NCBI GenBank assembly: GCA_028551475.1
Contig: CM052359.1
Location: 22,135,583 to 22,199,582 of the forward strand
DNA: 64,000 nt
From: Casuarina equisetifolia
Taxonomy: Eukaryota > Streptophyta > Magnoliopsida > Fagales > Casuarinaceae
Reading direction: 5' to 3'
Shown here: piece by piece, positions 10,829 through 28,730 of the stretch
Position numbering within the stretch: position 1 is the stretch's first letter
Layout: each line of letters begins with the position of its first letter
Notes under the pieces: model-generated
The model's database searches: none
What the model saw: only the letters and a program-made list of their open reading frames with translations
What the model was told of the DNA's origin: nothing
Made by a program: the position numbers and the translations under genes

Positions 10829-11887
10829 GCTTAGTCATCCACTACCAAGCTTTGGAAATCGGGAGGAAAACCAAAAAAGAAGGCCGCGAATTTGCGGAGG
10901 GAGCTGGTAAACCTTTTGCATTTACTTATAGCGGAAAAGTTCTCCGCTGTAACTTATTTTCTTCTTACCAGTATCTATTCTTTCTAGGATTGTTAGAAGC
11001 CTGTGAATCATAAATTGCTCCTACCAAATGGGTTGCCCTCCAGTTAGTAAAAGAAAACCAGATGGTATATTACATTTTGTAGATTGTTGGTCTTGTTTTC
11101 TTCTAGATTTTTGTTCTTGCCTTCATCTTTATATGAGGTAATTGAGGTTGCATTTAGCATTCTTTGTTTCTATTGCTTGTGGGTTGGAGGATAGATAGAT
11201 TTTGCTAGATTTGATGAAACCCAAAAAGGACAAAAAATTAATAAAAAATTAATAAAAAATTAATTAAAAAAAAAAAAAGACATGTCTTGCTTTGATTTAA
11301 GAATCCACCAAAATAATGTTGATTGAATGGTTGGGCCTGGGCTTTGCCGCTAGTGGCCATTGTTAGCTCTGGTCTTTTCTTGTAAAATGGTCAGAGCATG
11401 TGTTCCCTGTCGTAGCAAGAACGAATTGGACAAGTCAAGCCTCGTTTTTCGCCTTAGGCTTCCTTTTTGTCGTTGTACGTCAGCCTGATTTGGGAGAGGG
11501 ATGCGTGTGGAATCGGGTAGAAATACTCTAATTTTGCGAAAAAGAAAAATGATATCAATAAATCTTTAGGTTCAACAATCATATCTTGCTCCTTTTTTTT
11601 TTTGGCCTAATTATGGAAAATGAAAAGTTATGACGTAAAAGTTAGTTACCACGACCAAGAGTTCAACCCACGTAATCTGTTTGACTACTAGAGAAAAGTC
11701 AACTTCTAGCGGATGTCCAATTTTATTTACAAATATAATTAGATGCTCAAAAGAAAGAAGAAAATCTGAGTTCAACTGCATCTTCAACCTTCATATGCAA
11801 ACTCCAAATTTTACTCGGGAGTTGCAACCAAAACTTCAGGTTTAATGATATGCGATCCTCCACTCCAGAACTCCAACTTACACTAGA
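10829..11887. other. convergent 3' intergenic region
   Basis: This lies between the 3' ends of the MKS1-like gene (plus) and the UMP kinase gene (minus). It contains a low-complexity tandem of aaaaaattaat units at about 11236-11280, and no gene is seen. Both 3' UTRs and their polyadenylation sites should be here. Confidence 0.5.
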
Positions 11888-17234
<5,347 letters not shown>

Positions 17235-18317
17235 TAGAAACCGAAACCAAACCCGCTTACTATCAGAAAAACAAGAAGATGTTTTTGGCTCTGCCGCCCT
17301 CCCCAGCCAAGCAGTGCCTCACTTCATGCGCGTGCTCTCTCGGTTTCTTTCTGTTTCTCCCGAACAGATAACCATTTACCTTTTACTTTTTTGTTATTAT
17401 TTTCCCTCTTTCAAATTTTCTTTTCGTCCCCGTTGCCACTCTGCAGTAAAACGTCATTTTCCCGAGAAAATGACGTTTTACAGTAAAATATCTCGTGCAA
17501 AATCAAAGCCGAAGACGTCAGACAGACGCTGCGTCTTTTTCTTTGGACTATTCGAACCGTTTTCTCATCCACCGAGTCAACTCGGCTAAAACGGACGGTC
17601 GATGCTAAGCCACATCTCGATGGCGACCTTTGGCCCTGTCGACGTTGAGCCCTACACCAATTCGATCTCAAGAAGATCGCAGCCGTTGTCGGAATTGGGT
17701 TCTGATGTCCCACCAAATCGGAGCTCAAAAGTCGCTTCTCCATAGCCGACGACTTACTCCCTCAGAGATCCATGTGCAGGGCTTCAAAATGAGATACATC
17801 GAATGGAGCGTGCCGTAATGTGAAAGGCGCAGCCTTCGGCCACTCCACGAAACCCCGGAAGCAAGCAGGAATCTGAATGCCGGAGATCACACGTCTAGAT
17901 CAACTATCTCTCAGAAGATGCAAAAGAAACAGATTAATAACTTCTTTTTCTATTAAAGGTCTCGCATACTGGTATAGGAATTGCTTTTATTAAACCAATT
18001 GACATTGGATCAGACACCAGCTCTCTCAGGTAAGCCCAAAGATCCAACTGTATTTCTATTCTGTGTCACTGTGTACATCCGGTATCATTCACAAAAGAAG
18101 CGAAAAAAAGGCTACAACAAAAATGAAGAACTGCATTGCCTGCCTCCTACACAGCAGAAATCTAGAGGCGCATGAACATGTTAGTAAATATGTGATCCTA
18201 CGAAGTTTGAGAATGGGGAGGTTAGGGAAATGTATGTGCTAACTATTAAGAACTCATGCACACAATAGCGAGGTGGCTTGCAACTGGGAATTCTTCAGGA
18301 GCAATGCAAGACAGTTC
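17235..18317. other. UMP kinase promoter side and WD40 gene 3' side
   Basis: The region between two minus-strand genes should hold the UMP kinase promoter/5' UTR (near 17235-17600) and the WD40 gene's 3' UTR (near 18000-18317). The perfect palindrome at 17446-17481 and another GACGTCA at about 17515-17521 are the only distinct motifs noted. Confidence 0.5.
17446..17481. promoter_or_regulatory. perfect 16-bp-arm palindrome with two ACGTCA/TGACGT cores
   Basis: Arm GTAAAACGTCATTTTC (17446-17461), a 4-base loop CCGA, and arm GAAAATGACGTTTTAC (17466-17481) are exact reverse complements. Each arm carries a TGACGT core, the binding core of TGA-class bZIP factors (as-1-like). It lies about 210 bp upstream of the UMP kinase start codon. 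A regulatory role is inferred from motif and position. Confidence 0.5.
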
Positions 18318-21300
18318 CTAGAGCCTGACAGGCAATCCATAGTTGTGGAATGTCCTAATTGTTCCATCCCGTCCAGCCGTCACAATCACAAGCCCCCATG
18401 TCTCGGATGTGCCCCCGTGTTTGTGGGCATAACCGTTGTGCTCTTGCTGATGGACTTCATGGGGTTGATCTTGGGATTCAGTATCTGAAACTGGTGCATC
18501 ACACACAGGAAGTTTTTCCTCCGGCCAAGTTACAGAGCACTTGCAAGGGCCATCCATAGAGAACCAAGTACTGAGAGAAAAACGTTCAGAATCTCTGATC
18601 CAAGAAGCAGTTTCCTTGTGGTCCTGAGCTTGTGAGCGGTTCTCAGGGCCGGCACTCCATGAACGCCTCGGTCTAGTTTTCGTGCCTGACCAAGGGATTG
18701 CGACAGTTGCACCTTCAGAGATGAAATGCTCACAGGATTGCACTGATTTTGTCTGTCTTGACAACGGGATGCACAACCCACTATAGTTCCAGATGTAAAC
18801 ACGAGAATCCCTTCCGATTGAGATTATATGTTCCCCACTTGGAGTAAATGAAGCTGACATCTGACTTCCTGACCTTGGAAGACCTGCGAAATCAGTTAGC
18901 AATGACTTTAGGACAAATTCATATTTGATCAAGCAACGGATTTGTAAATGGATATTCTTCGTACTTGTTCACATATTTATGTTCACACCACACAAGGAAT
19001 GCATATGGTCAAAAGAAAAAGTCATTAATTTAACCAAGATGTAGAGAACTGTGCATACAGGCATATGGTTACAATATCCAAGCATAGACTACAGCTGTAA
19101 GGGCTGATGGGAATGAAGGCATTGTTGGGTTACTTAAAAGTAAAGAACTGCCTGAGGAAAGAAGTCAAATGCAATGTATGGATCAAATTGAGTTTCATAG
19201 AATACCGTGCACACTTTCATGGTTCATGTTCATTCAAAAAGTGATCATGCATGTGTATGTTTGCAGAAAACCAGAACTCTGCAAAAACCAGGTGCACAAA
19301 TAAGGCATAATACCCATGTATATGCCTCTGAAAGTCAGAGAATCCATATTGCATATAAAGTTGGAGGTCCAGAATGATCAATTCCTTAAAGTAAAAGTAG
19401 CCTCATGCAGTTCTAACATGGATCTCAAACTAATTGATAAAGCTTTCTAAACTCAGATAAAGAGACAATCCTGAATCATCCCAAACCTTCTAAAGGGACA
19501 GGCATAAATATTGTGACAGGACAGGCAGTTAAACCAGAGCTGCAGTAAGCAACATGCGCATTCCCGGTACCATATCAGGCCATTCGTCCAGGAAACCTCT
19601 AACCAAGATGACTAAAAGCAAGATATCTCCATACAATATAAAAACCTAATACATATAGCTTGACACTTCTTCTTAATACACTATGATAAGACAACACGAT
19701 TGCAGATTTATACTCTAGAAAAGAGCTAATAATCAAGAACATCAGTAGTAAAATGGAAGAGCAAGTTGTTAAAAGGTAGAGTTAATAATCAGATTCCGAA
19801 TAGCAGTCTCAATTATATGTCATAAAATCCTCTACCTTTATATTTGTGGACAATGTCAGTTCCATCAAATATACGGATTTTGGAGTCTTCTGATGTTATC
19901 ATGACTTTCTGAAACCTTTCCTGGGAGAACTGCAAGAAGAAAGCACGCCCGAGGTTAACATGGAATTATGAGAGTCAGCAAACAAAACCTGACAACAAGA
20001 ACAGAGCAGACCTTAATGCCAGTAATTTTATTGGCAGAAGTTCTCTTTCTACCTTCGATTCTTATCTGTGCTTCAAGATTGAGCTGTTTTCCTGTATAAA
20101 CAAGATGCCAATTTAGGCACTCCAAACAAAAGTTATCAATTAAGATGCATTAACTAATGCTGCAACCAGCATAGAGATGTACCTGACGCATCGTAGAAAT
20201 GGCAAGTGCCTGTGATAGAACCAACTATAAAACCCTGTTTGCATAACAGAGAAAAATAAAATTAGTCTCATCAACTTCAAAAATTAACCTAAGCAGCAGG
20301 ATGTAATCAAGATAATTAGATCATACATTTCCATCTGGCTGGTAACATATAGCAGTTATAACGTCTCGCACATCAGCCCAGTCAACAACTCGCTTCTCAG
20401 ACACTCCCCACATTCGAACTTTTCCATCTATGGAGCCACTGATGAAGTAATTTTCATCAACTGGATTGAACTGAACGCATGTCACTGGTTCCATCGAAAT
20501 AAATAAACAAATAAATAAATTGCTACTGCTTGACAAAATAGAGTAAAGAACATTTTTTATCAATAATTATAACGATGACAGAACTGAGATAAAAAGTTTC
20601 TTGTTTGTACCGTAATCACTATGCCAGAAAACACTTAAACATTGGTTGCAGCCCACTTGCCATAGACGAACAGTTTTATCCTCGGATGAAGAAAGCAGGC
20701 ACTGCAGAAAAACATTTTGATTAGCTTCAAACAACTTTAAAGAAAACAAAACAAAACATTACAGGCTTATATAAATAAAAAGAACTTTCACGAGACTTAC
20801 GTTTGAATTGGACCAAGACAAGTCCAAGACACCACCAGAATGGCCATAAAATTCTTGCAGCGGTGATTCTTCGATGTAAAGAACCTTATCGGGAATCATA
20901 ATGGAGGGATGTTTTACCGTCTTTCCCCCAAGCGTCGACTTGCCTCCTTTCGCTTTGATGCTAAAACTGTCTTCAAACATTGGATGATTATACGAGACAT
21001 CTGCTGATAACACTTGCCAAATACGTACAACCCCATCTTCGCCACCACTTGCTAGATACTGGCCATCTGGACTAAATTTCATTGCCCAAATTAAGCCCTT
21101 GTGTGCATGAATTTCTTGCTCACTATAAAGAGCAGTAAGCTCCGTGTACGCCTTCTTGTTCTGCTGGACCTTCATCCTATTTACCACCGGCGTTTGCAAA
21201 TTTGGATTTGATACATCCGTTGCACATGTATCTCCTTTTCTCTTGCTCTTATTCGCAAAGCGTCTTAACCAACTTCTTAGCTTACTTCTGCCGAAGTCTA

Positions 21301-21763
21301 AGTTCTTAAATTCTTGTACAGGAGCATGACCATCAGCCTCTACACATTCTTGGGCAGAAACTGAAATCACAGTTTGCCCCGCGGGGAGGCATACTTTCTG
21401 CTCTTCATGTTCTCTTTCCAATTCATCAAACATGAAGTTTGCTTGATTTTCCCCATCTCTGCAACCACAAACCAAACTATCTTCTGTACAATCGGTAGAT
21501 GAAGAACTTGAGCTTGGGACCATCCCATTGCATTCTTTAACCCTCCCCTCGGCACAAATCTTAGAAGAAGCAAATTCAGCTAGACCCATTACACGTAAAA
21601 AACTCTCCCGCCTTTCCTTAACACTCTGTGGCTCATCCATCCAAGCACCATACTCTAGATGTACCCAACCCAACTCTTCTTTAGCCACAACTGACTCTTC
21701 AGATGGCAAATGATCCACTGAATCAAAGAATACATCAATTTCTCTCTCATCAGAGCTCAGCAT
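18318..21763 (-). CDS. WD40-repeat protein, WDR44-like plant family, 7 exons
   Basis: Exons (minus): 20801-21763, 20611-20701, 20327-20484, 20183-20234, 20012-20091, 19836-19929 and 18318-18883. They join in frame to 667 residues with GT-AG junctions. Seen: an acidic N terminus with [17 protein letters not shown], a Ser-rich stretch, and basic [11 protein letters not shown] (about 167-177). WD repeats begin at [20 protein letters not shown]...VVRIW (about 218-250). Further repeats include [12 protein letters not shown]...[33 protein letters not shown]...[48 protein letters not shown]...YIWNY, and a last one, [19 protein letters not shown]. Long inserts separate the first and last repeats from the rest. 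Plant members are mostly uncharacterised scaffold-type proteins. The start at 21763 is the first ATG of the exon; the frame is open upstream and a 5' intron is possible, so the exact N terminus is uncertain. Confidence 0.9.
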
Positions 21764-23430
21764 GTCTTTTTCTTGAGACCAATGGTCCACATCAAAAACT
21801 TCTCTTCTTTCTCTCCTTCTGGGCAATCAAAGCAGTACTTAGAACACCTATTTATCCAAAACAAAGCCCCTATTCACGGACCGAGTTTCACTCGCTCATA
21901 ATATAAAACATAGCCACCTAAGACTTGTAATTCCGGTGTTGGTGTCGTACATCATATGGGATTTACAAGCATGGGCAAGTGCGGGGAACCAACTGCCGAA
22001 CCCAAGAGACCACCAATGACAACCGTTTTCCACATGTTCAAATGCTCCGGTATATGAATCCCAATGCTAAGATATTAAAAAAAAAACCACCATTAACACC
22101 CGAAGACGCGGAGCTGCTGGAATAATCAAATTGTGAAACAAAGATCAAAGCCCAAGTATTCGAAGAGTGTACCTCGGCTTCGGAGCAAAGCAACGGAGAA
22201 ATTCAACACCATCACCGACCGTCCCTAAATTGTGGCCAATCCAATGCCTCAAAGGTCAATTCAACACCTTTGAGCACGTACAAAACAAACCCGCAAGGTT
22301 TCAAGTGCTCTGTACTGGGAGGTCGGCAAGGAGTCACACAAGAGAGACTGGCGGAGGAAGGAAAGGTGGGATTAAAAAAGGTTGGGGGGGTGCATATACG
22401 TTAAAACAAAGTAACTGACAGACGTCAATCAGGGCCTAGGAGATGACCTCGAGATCTGGGTTCTGGGAGGTGAGATTGGGAGCGCTACGGCCGACAAACA
22501 CGAGCGGCGCGGCCCGGGAAACAAGAAGCTAGTGTCGCGCTTCTGCCAGACTGCAGCCACTCCCGTCTTCCTTTTGGTTCTAAGCCCGCCAATCTAAAAA
22601 AACACACAAATAAAACGGTCATTAACATCAGTGAAGAAAACTTGAATCCAAACTTAAATTACAAAACCTTATTGTGAAAAAAAGTTCATCCAAAACTAAG
22701 AAAGAATTTAATAATCAATGTGAATGCATGAACCTTAAGAAACCGATTGAGGGAATTTTGAACATATGCCTTGTGCTAAGAAGATAAGAATAAAGGAAAT
22801 GAAAAGGTGAATCAAAATTAATGCCCACTAGAGGGCACTAATCAAAGAGGTAAATTTTCATAAACCGAATGCAAAAGAGAGAAACCCAAATAAGCAATTA
22901 CGAATAAAGGGGTAAGACCTGAAAAAAGATAGCGATTTTTTTTTTTTTGCGTGTTTTGTTACCTGCTTAAAATATAAATGCCGAACTTAGCAGAAAAGGA
23001 GGATCAGAATTTAAAAAATATAGCAAGGAACGAAGGTTAAAAGGTAACGTTGGTTTTGCCGAGGCCTTTTTGGCGCTTTTGAGGGTTTCTATGTAGGCAT
23101 TAATGAGGTGGTGCAGCGACAACTAAGGGAGAAACGAACTAGACAGCTCCGGAGCAAAGCGAGCCCCCCAAGACTACCAGTTCTAGACTAGCAAGCAGGT
23201 TCAGCTAGAGAGAGAGAGAGAGAGAGAGAGGTTATGGTAGTAGGGTGGACAGTCATGATTATAGGTTTTGATGGTGCGATTAATCGTTTTCGCTAGGCGA
23301 GCGTACCAGGTTGCTCGCTCTCTCTTTCTCTCTCGCTCTGTCTGTGCTTCGCTCGGCGGCTGGACGGGACTCTGATATCAATACTTGTTGGGTCTTGTGC
23401 CGCAGTGAATGTTTTGTACCATTAAAGATC
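21764..23430. other. promoter and GC-rich leader region upstream of the WD40 gene
   Basis: No coding gene is recognised. Around 22440-22560 the DNA is GC- and CpG-rich (for example gagcggcgcggcccggg), suggesting a transcription start region or non-coding first exon for the WD40 gene. Pyrimidine-rich sequence follows around 23320-23345. Confidence 0.4.
23207..23230 (+). repeat. (AG)12 microsatellite
   Basis: An uninterrupted AG dinucleotide run. Confidence 0.9.
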
Positions 23431-25551
23431 GAGCTTTCAATGATGGTTTGCACCTAGGCTAGTTCCTAGTTCTAGTTTTCCCGCTTGTGGGCCTGTCTCT
23501 GGCGAGTATTCATGGACGAGAATGAGGAAGGTTTGCACCTTCAGCTTCTGACATTTCCTCTTGATTGTATCATCAAGAGATTTCTTTTCCTCTCCGATTC
23601 TCTCAATCCAATCGCATTTTGATCCTTTCTGAAAATATTTCACAGAAAAGGAAAAATCTACCACAAAAAGGAAAGACCTTTGCAAACGGGATTTGTTTTT
23701 CTGGGAAAAGATCAGAGAGAACTAAAATGCTACGAATTCGAACATGTAATTCAATAGCCATAGGAAGAAAGAGGAACCTCTGGCGATGCAGTCTCTCTAG
23801 TACTCAGACTACAAAGAGTCCGAGCGCAGCGTCTGACATCCGAGATATCTTTCAAGTCCTTTCCGGCGTGTTTTCCGGGAACCGACGGCAGGGGAGATAT
23901 ACAGATGGGTGAATATTAATGTCCGTGAAGATGTCTGTATGGAGGGAGAGTTTTCGGGCTAAGGACACAACAAGAGAGAGACTGAGAGAGATGATAAGAT
24001 GGATCATACATAGTCCACCTCCTCAAGCTCAATGATCAGTTGGCATACAAGTATTTCTCAAGACCCTTCGAAGCTTCCAAAAATCGTGGTGTCACGCTCT
24101 ACGGCCACGGTCGTGACCACCGTTCTCAATTCTCAACCATTAACTTCACACCACTTTGGTAGGACGCCATTAAAAGCATGCTCCACAATGACCTCGCGAG
24201 AAAACAGAAACAGAAACGCGCCCAAGAAATAATAGGAGAGAGAGAATAAGAAGAAGATGAAAAATTATCACTACAACTTAGGCTACGTTTGTGATATAAA
24301 CGGCTCTAACCATTGCCATTGTCAAAGAGAAGTGCAAGTACGTAGGATCTGGTGCCCTAGTTTTTCGTGCTTTGTAAAAAGAAGTAATCTAAGACTAACT
24401 TGTGAGATCCCCGAGAGGCCACCAACACAGAGAGAAAGTCTAGTCCCTATTAAATATACTTAGGAAGGGTGTACGACTACAACAATGATCGACTGTCAAG
24501 TGCGAAGCTAGCTCCTGGCAAAGCCAGTTGCTTTATACCCATTAAGACCGCACGAGCATCATCGCAGAGCGCGAGATCTAAACAACAGTGAAGAACTTTT
24601 CAGCAGTTGGGCCGATGTATTATATATCTATGCTTTGCCTTACAAAATGATATATGTCATAGATTTGCACCAGTGTAGGAAAACTAGAATCGGAGAGGAA
24701 GTGGAGGCAGAATAAAGAATAAAGATAAAGGCAACTTCATGACCAAAATTCAAAGAGAATTTTCAAATTTGCAGTCAAACGGCCCTCTCCACCTTCTAAA
24801 TTCTACCCAACTAGGGTTCTTGCCTTTACTGCTACTCATGATAACGCTAGAAAATGCTGCCAACGGCCATTAACATGTCCGATGAGAGATTGTTTCTGTT
24901 CACCATAGCTGTGCAGTCAAACTTTATCTTTGTGTAACCTCTAATGACACTCAGAAAATATATCACTAGTAGTAACAGTTGTGCCTTTTGTAATTAAAAT
25001 AAGAGAGCCCCGCATCAAGATCGAGAGTTACGAAAATCCTATCTCAATAAACATCATGTAACTTTCTCGCAAATGTTGAGCATTTCTTCCTAAGTTGGAG
25101 AAGCTTTTGTTCGTGCCTCTCATTGAAATGTACGTGGAAAAAAAAATGCCTCACTCCAAAATCAATCCATTCAACGTTTAACATCCAAACGAATGAACGG
25201 AGAACTGACAATGTCATCGAAATGATTCATCAAGAACGAAAGAAAGAAAGAGAGCGAAATGAAGGCCAAGAGTGAACAAATGCAAATCTCTACCCCAAAT
25301 ACTCGTTCTCAAGGCTATACGAAAAACTTCGTAGAATAAAAGCAAAAAGCAGATGATAATAAAGGTAAGCGTAGATGATGAATCGGGCATACAAGAATAC
25401 CAAACTTAAGAAAAATGCTAGGTGTAGGGACTAACCTCGAACGCGAAAAGTGTTTTGGTTGGCGAACAGCATCCTCATCTGGATCCTTTTAAGTAAAGAA
25501 AACAACAGTAAAGAGCGAATCCCCACTACGATTGTGCTTTGATATATATGT

Positions 25552-25591
<40 letters not shown>

Positions 25592-28220
25592 TAAGCGTGC
25601 ATAGAATATGCCTGCAATAAACTTTTGTATATTATTATTAACGTATTAATAAATGTGAAGCTCTTATAGCCTCGTTAGCGAAGAGACACCTAAGCAACAA
25701 AGGAGGTATCACCATAAAATATGCAGAAAGTATCGCTGAGCAGCATATCTCGGTCAATCCCTGCTTGATTTCCTTTCATTACAAGACAAAATGTGCACGC
25801 TCACTTTAATAATGCCCGTTTGATTGGCCTCAGACATCCATTTTATGGTGTTTTCTCTGAAACCCTTCTGTACATGGCAATTTGGGGTGTTTGTTGTTCA
25901 GAGCTCTTCCACACCAAACCTTTATAATATTCTGACATAAACTTCCACATCGGCGTATGCAGTGATAAGGGCATGCTTTGTTTAAGGCATTAATTGGTCA
26001 TTATGATGCGTAATCAATTTGGTTATTTACCAAATCCAGTATTTGTTTCCGCAATTTTGAAACAAAAAGGCTTGTATTTCAACTATCAAGAGAAGATGGC
26101 CTTTGAAGGTGAAGAAGGCTTCTAAAGGAGGTAAATATGAGCATCTCCATTTTTTTTTTTTTTTCTGGAGGGAGCATATGTCCACAAAATCTGCCATTGC
26201 TTTCCTTTTTTTTGAAACAAAAAGGTGGAATTTTACTAACTTCAGAGGTTAGGAGAAGCTCGTCCGGAGATCACCACCTTATTTCTGAGAACATCATGAA
26301 TATAGTTACTTTACTCGAAATATTTGCATGGCACCACAGTTTTTGCTTCCAAAATGAGATCTTCTTTTCAAGTAAAGTTAGAGATTAGATTCTGCACATT
26401 GTAAACGTAATGAGATTATTGTCAATCCGGCAAAAAATAAGGTAGCATATAAGGCAAAATTATCGTCCCACAAGCTTTGGTATTGTTATGTCTTCATTTC
26501 TTTTTTTTTTTCTTTTACATTTCGTGTACAATGGTGGCTTCACTTTGACGGTGGAAGAAATTACAGCTTTTAGATAACAGGAAAAGAGAGTGGAGACGGA
26601 GAGGTGCTAAAGTTTACCGACTCTTAGAGGAAGTATAGAGCTCTTAAATGGGGACACAATGTTCATCATCACTACAGGTCGTAAAAAAGAAGACAATTAA
26701 CATAAAGAGGCTCAGCCGGACTCGAGAAAGAGTGACAAAAGTGGATCACTCAAGATTAGGTGGCAAATGCCGACAAAAGTGAATAACGCAGGCCTCCTAG
26801 CCTAACTAAATCTAGGGTTCTTCATCCTTGAATGGCTTTATACTTTTTTTTTTTTTCTATTGAAATCCACACCCCACTCACATGCCCTCTTGCTGTTGTC
26901 CTGGAGACTCACCTGATCTCCATGGAATTGACTTGCAGGCACATTCTCCCATGTCCCACCAATTCCCTTGCCTGAAGCCTCAAGTGCTCATCTCTTCCTT
27001 CTAGTGGCCCATTGACAACCTTAAAAGTTTCCAAGCTTGTTTTGATATTCTCTCTCTGTATTGCTCCTCTGGCATTCAGTCTCTTGGTGGAGATCTCACT
27101 GGTCCAGTTAGAAGATTTTAACTCCTAATTAATTCATCATTAGAGGCTGTCCTCGAGATACGAGGATCGTCCATTAGGTGAGTTATTTTGAGGGTAGTAC
27201 AGCCAGGATCAGTGGAAGCATGTGCTTGTATATTTGGCATACCTATCTAGTCGATATCTTTTCCAGAATCTTTTCTGAATCATTACCTGCCGAGGCAATG
27301 CGATTATTAAACAGCCTACTGGCCCATCAGGTCAGTTTCTAGATCGACGATATCTGTCTACATAGAGTCATATTTTTTTCCTGTTAATCTTGAAAAACGA
27401 AGCAGAGCTTAACACAAATTATACAGATCAAGGAGCTGAAGAAGAACTTGAAAGTGCCTGCTCAACCACGTCATTTAATTAGTTAGTTTAGTGATGAATT
27501 AGTATTATAAGGCATTCTCAAGAGACCAGACGAAGAGAAATTTGTATCCTCACAGTAGGACCGCTGCTGCCTTTTGCTGTCAGTCTCATTATTTGCCACC
27601 ATATTGGCATTAAAGTAGCCATGACACCTCCGGTTTCTGACAAACTTTCTTTGGATGGACTCTCTCGTATATAAATAAACAACAACTAGATAACATCAGG
27701 GAAACGATGAAAATGCATAGCGTAGGAGTCATTATGTTTTCCCAGCCACGTGACACGACTTCCATTTTCTATATTGAGGTCCACAGAAATACACTTTGAA
27801 CGGCCATGGAAATGCTTTAAGACATTGCTTAAGCTTCTGGGAGATGGCTCGGGGAAGGGGGGAAAGGGGAAGGAAAACGAAAAGAAAACGACGCATCGAG
27901 GAAGTACGGTTTTCCTAAGTGTCACGTACAGCGACAAAGGCAACGTGTAGTGCCGCTAATGCTGGAACACTGACCCTACTGAAAGATCACGCTGTCTGCA
28001 TACAATAAGCTTTTGGATCACTTTTGAGTTTCCATGGCAGTTTCATGTAGAAGACGTGGCACGCGTTGGTTCACATTCAAGTCAAGGAATGCTTGGTTAA
28101 TATATCTCCCACGAGTGTCTTGTCAATGAGATTCCTTTCTCGACTTGGGATAATGCATTCAGGTATTATCTTCAAGTGTAAGGAATTGATCGGCTTGGAA
28201 GGTGCCTTGTGCTTCTAGCA
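23431..28220. other. gene-poor intergenic DNA
   Basis: Both strands were read and no gene family was recognised. The open frames here are short and lack protein-like composition. An (AG)n run at 25555-25588 and several A or T homopolymers are present. Confidence 0.5.
25555..25588 (+). repeat. (AG)17 microsatellite
   Basis: A 34-bp uninterrupted AG run. Confidence 0.9.
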
Positions 28221-28730
28221 ACTCCTAAAGAAACCACTATGTTCCCTAAAAATTGGCTTATAAGTTACATAAATGTTTTAATTATATTCTTTCTAATATT
28301 TAGATATTTCTTGTATTTCATAAAATAAAATTTTTAATTGTTAAATTAGCTAATTTTGAACATTTAACGACAAGATTGTAAATTTTTACAACTTTTACTC
28401 TTTATCAAATTGATACAAGAAAATTTTATAAGAAAATCAACTAAACTTAAAGTATTACAGGTTTTCTTAAATAATTATTTTCACTTTATATTAAGTTTTA
28501 GTGAGAAAAATAATTTATTTTTATTTATAGTTATGTAATCATTCAAATTATTTTTATTTTTATTTTTATTTTAGTAAAATTTTATATTTATTTATTAAAT
28601 TTATGTAATAAAAAGTTAGATATTATATTTTGTCTTATATATATTTTTTAACAAGTTTGATATAAATGATAAAGATGTATTTTTATTTTTTAAAAAAAAA
28701 AAAAAAGAAAAAAAAAAACCTCCCCCGCCG
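28221..28730. repeat. very AT-rich block ending in A-rich tracts
   Basis: This is about 500 bp of nearly pure A/T, including tatttttatttttattttt units (about 28545-28575). It ends in interrupted A runs (about 28690-28720) followed abruptly by CCTCCCCCGCCG. It may be a relic of an AT-rich insertion, but no termini were identified. Confidence 0.4.

Noticed and set aside
26900-27120. Possible microRNA precursor
   Set aside because: Some strings loosely resembled miR394/miR482, but no exact mature sequence or matching hairpin arm was found.
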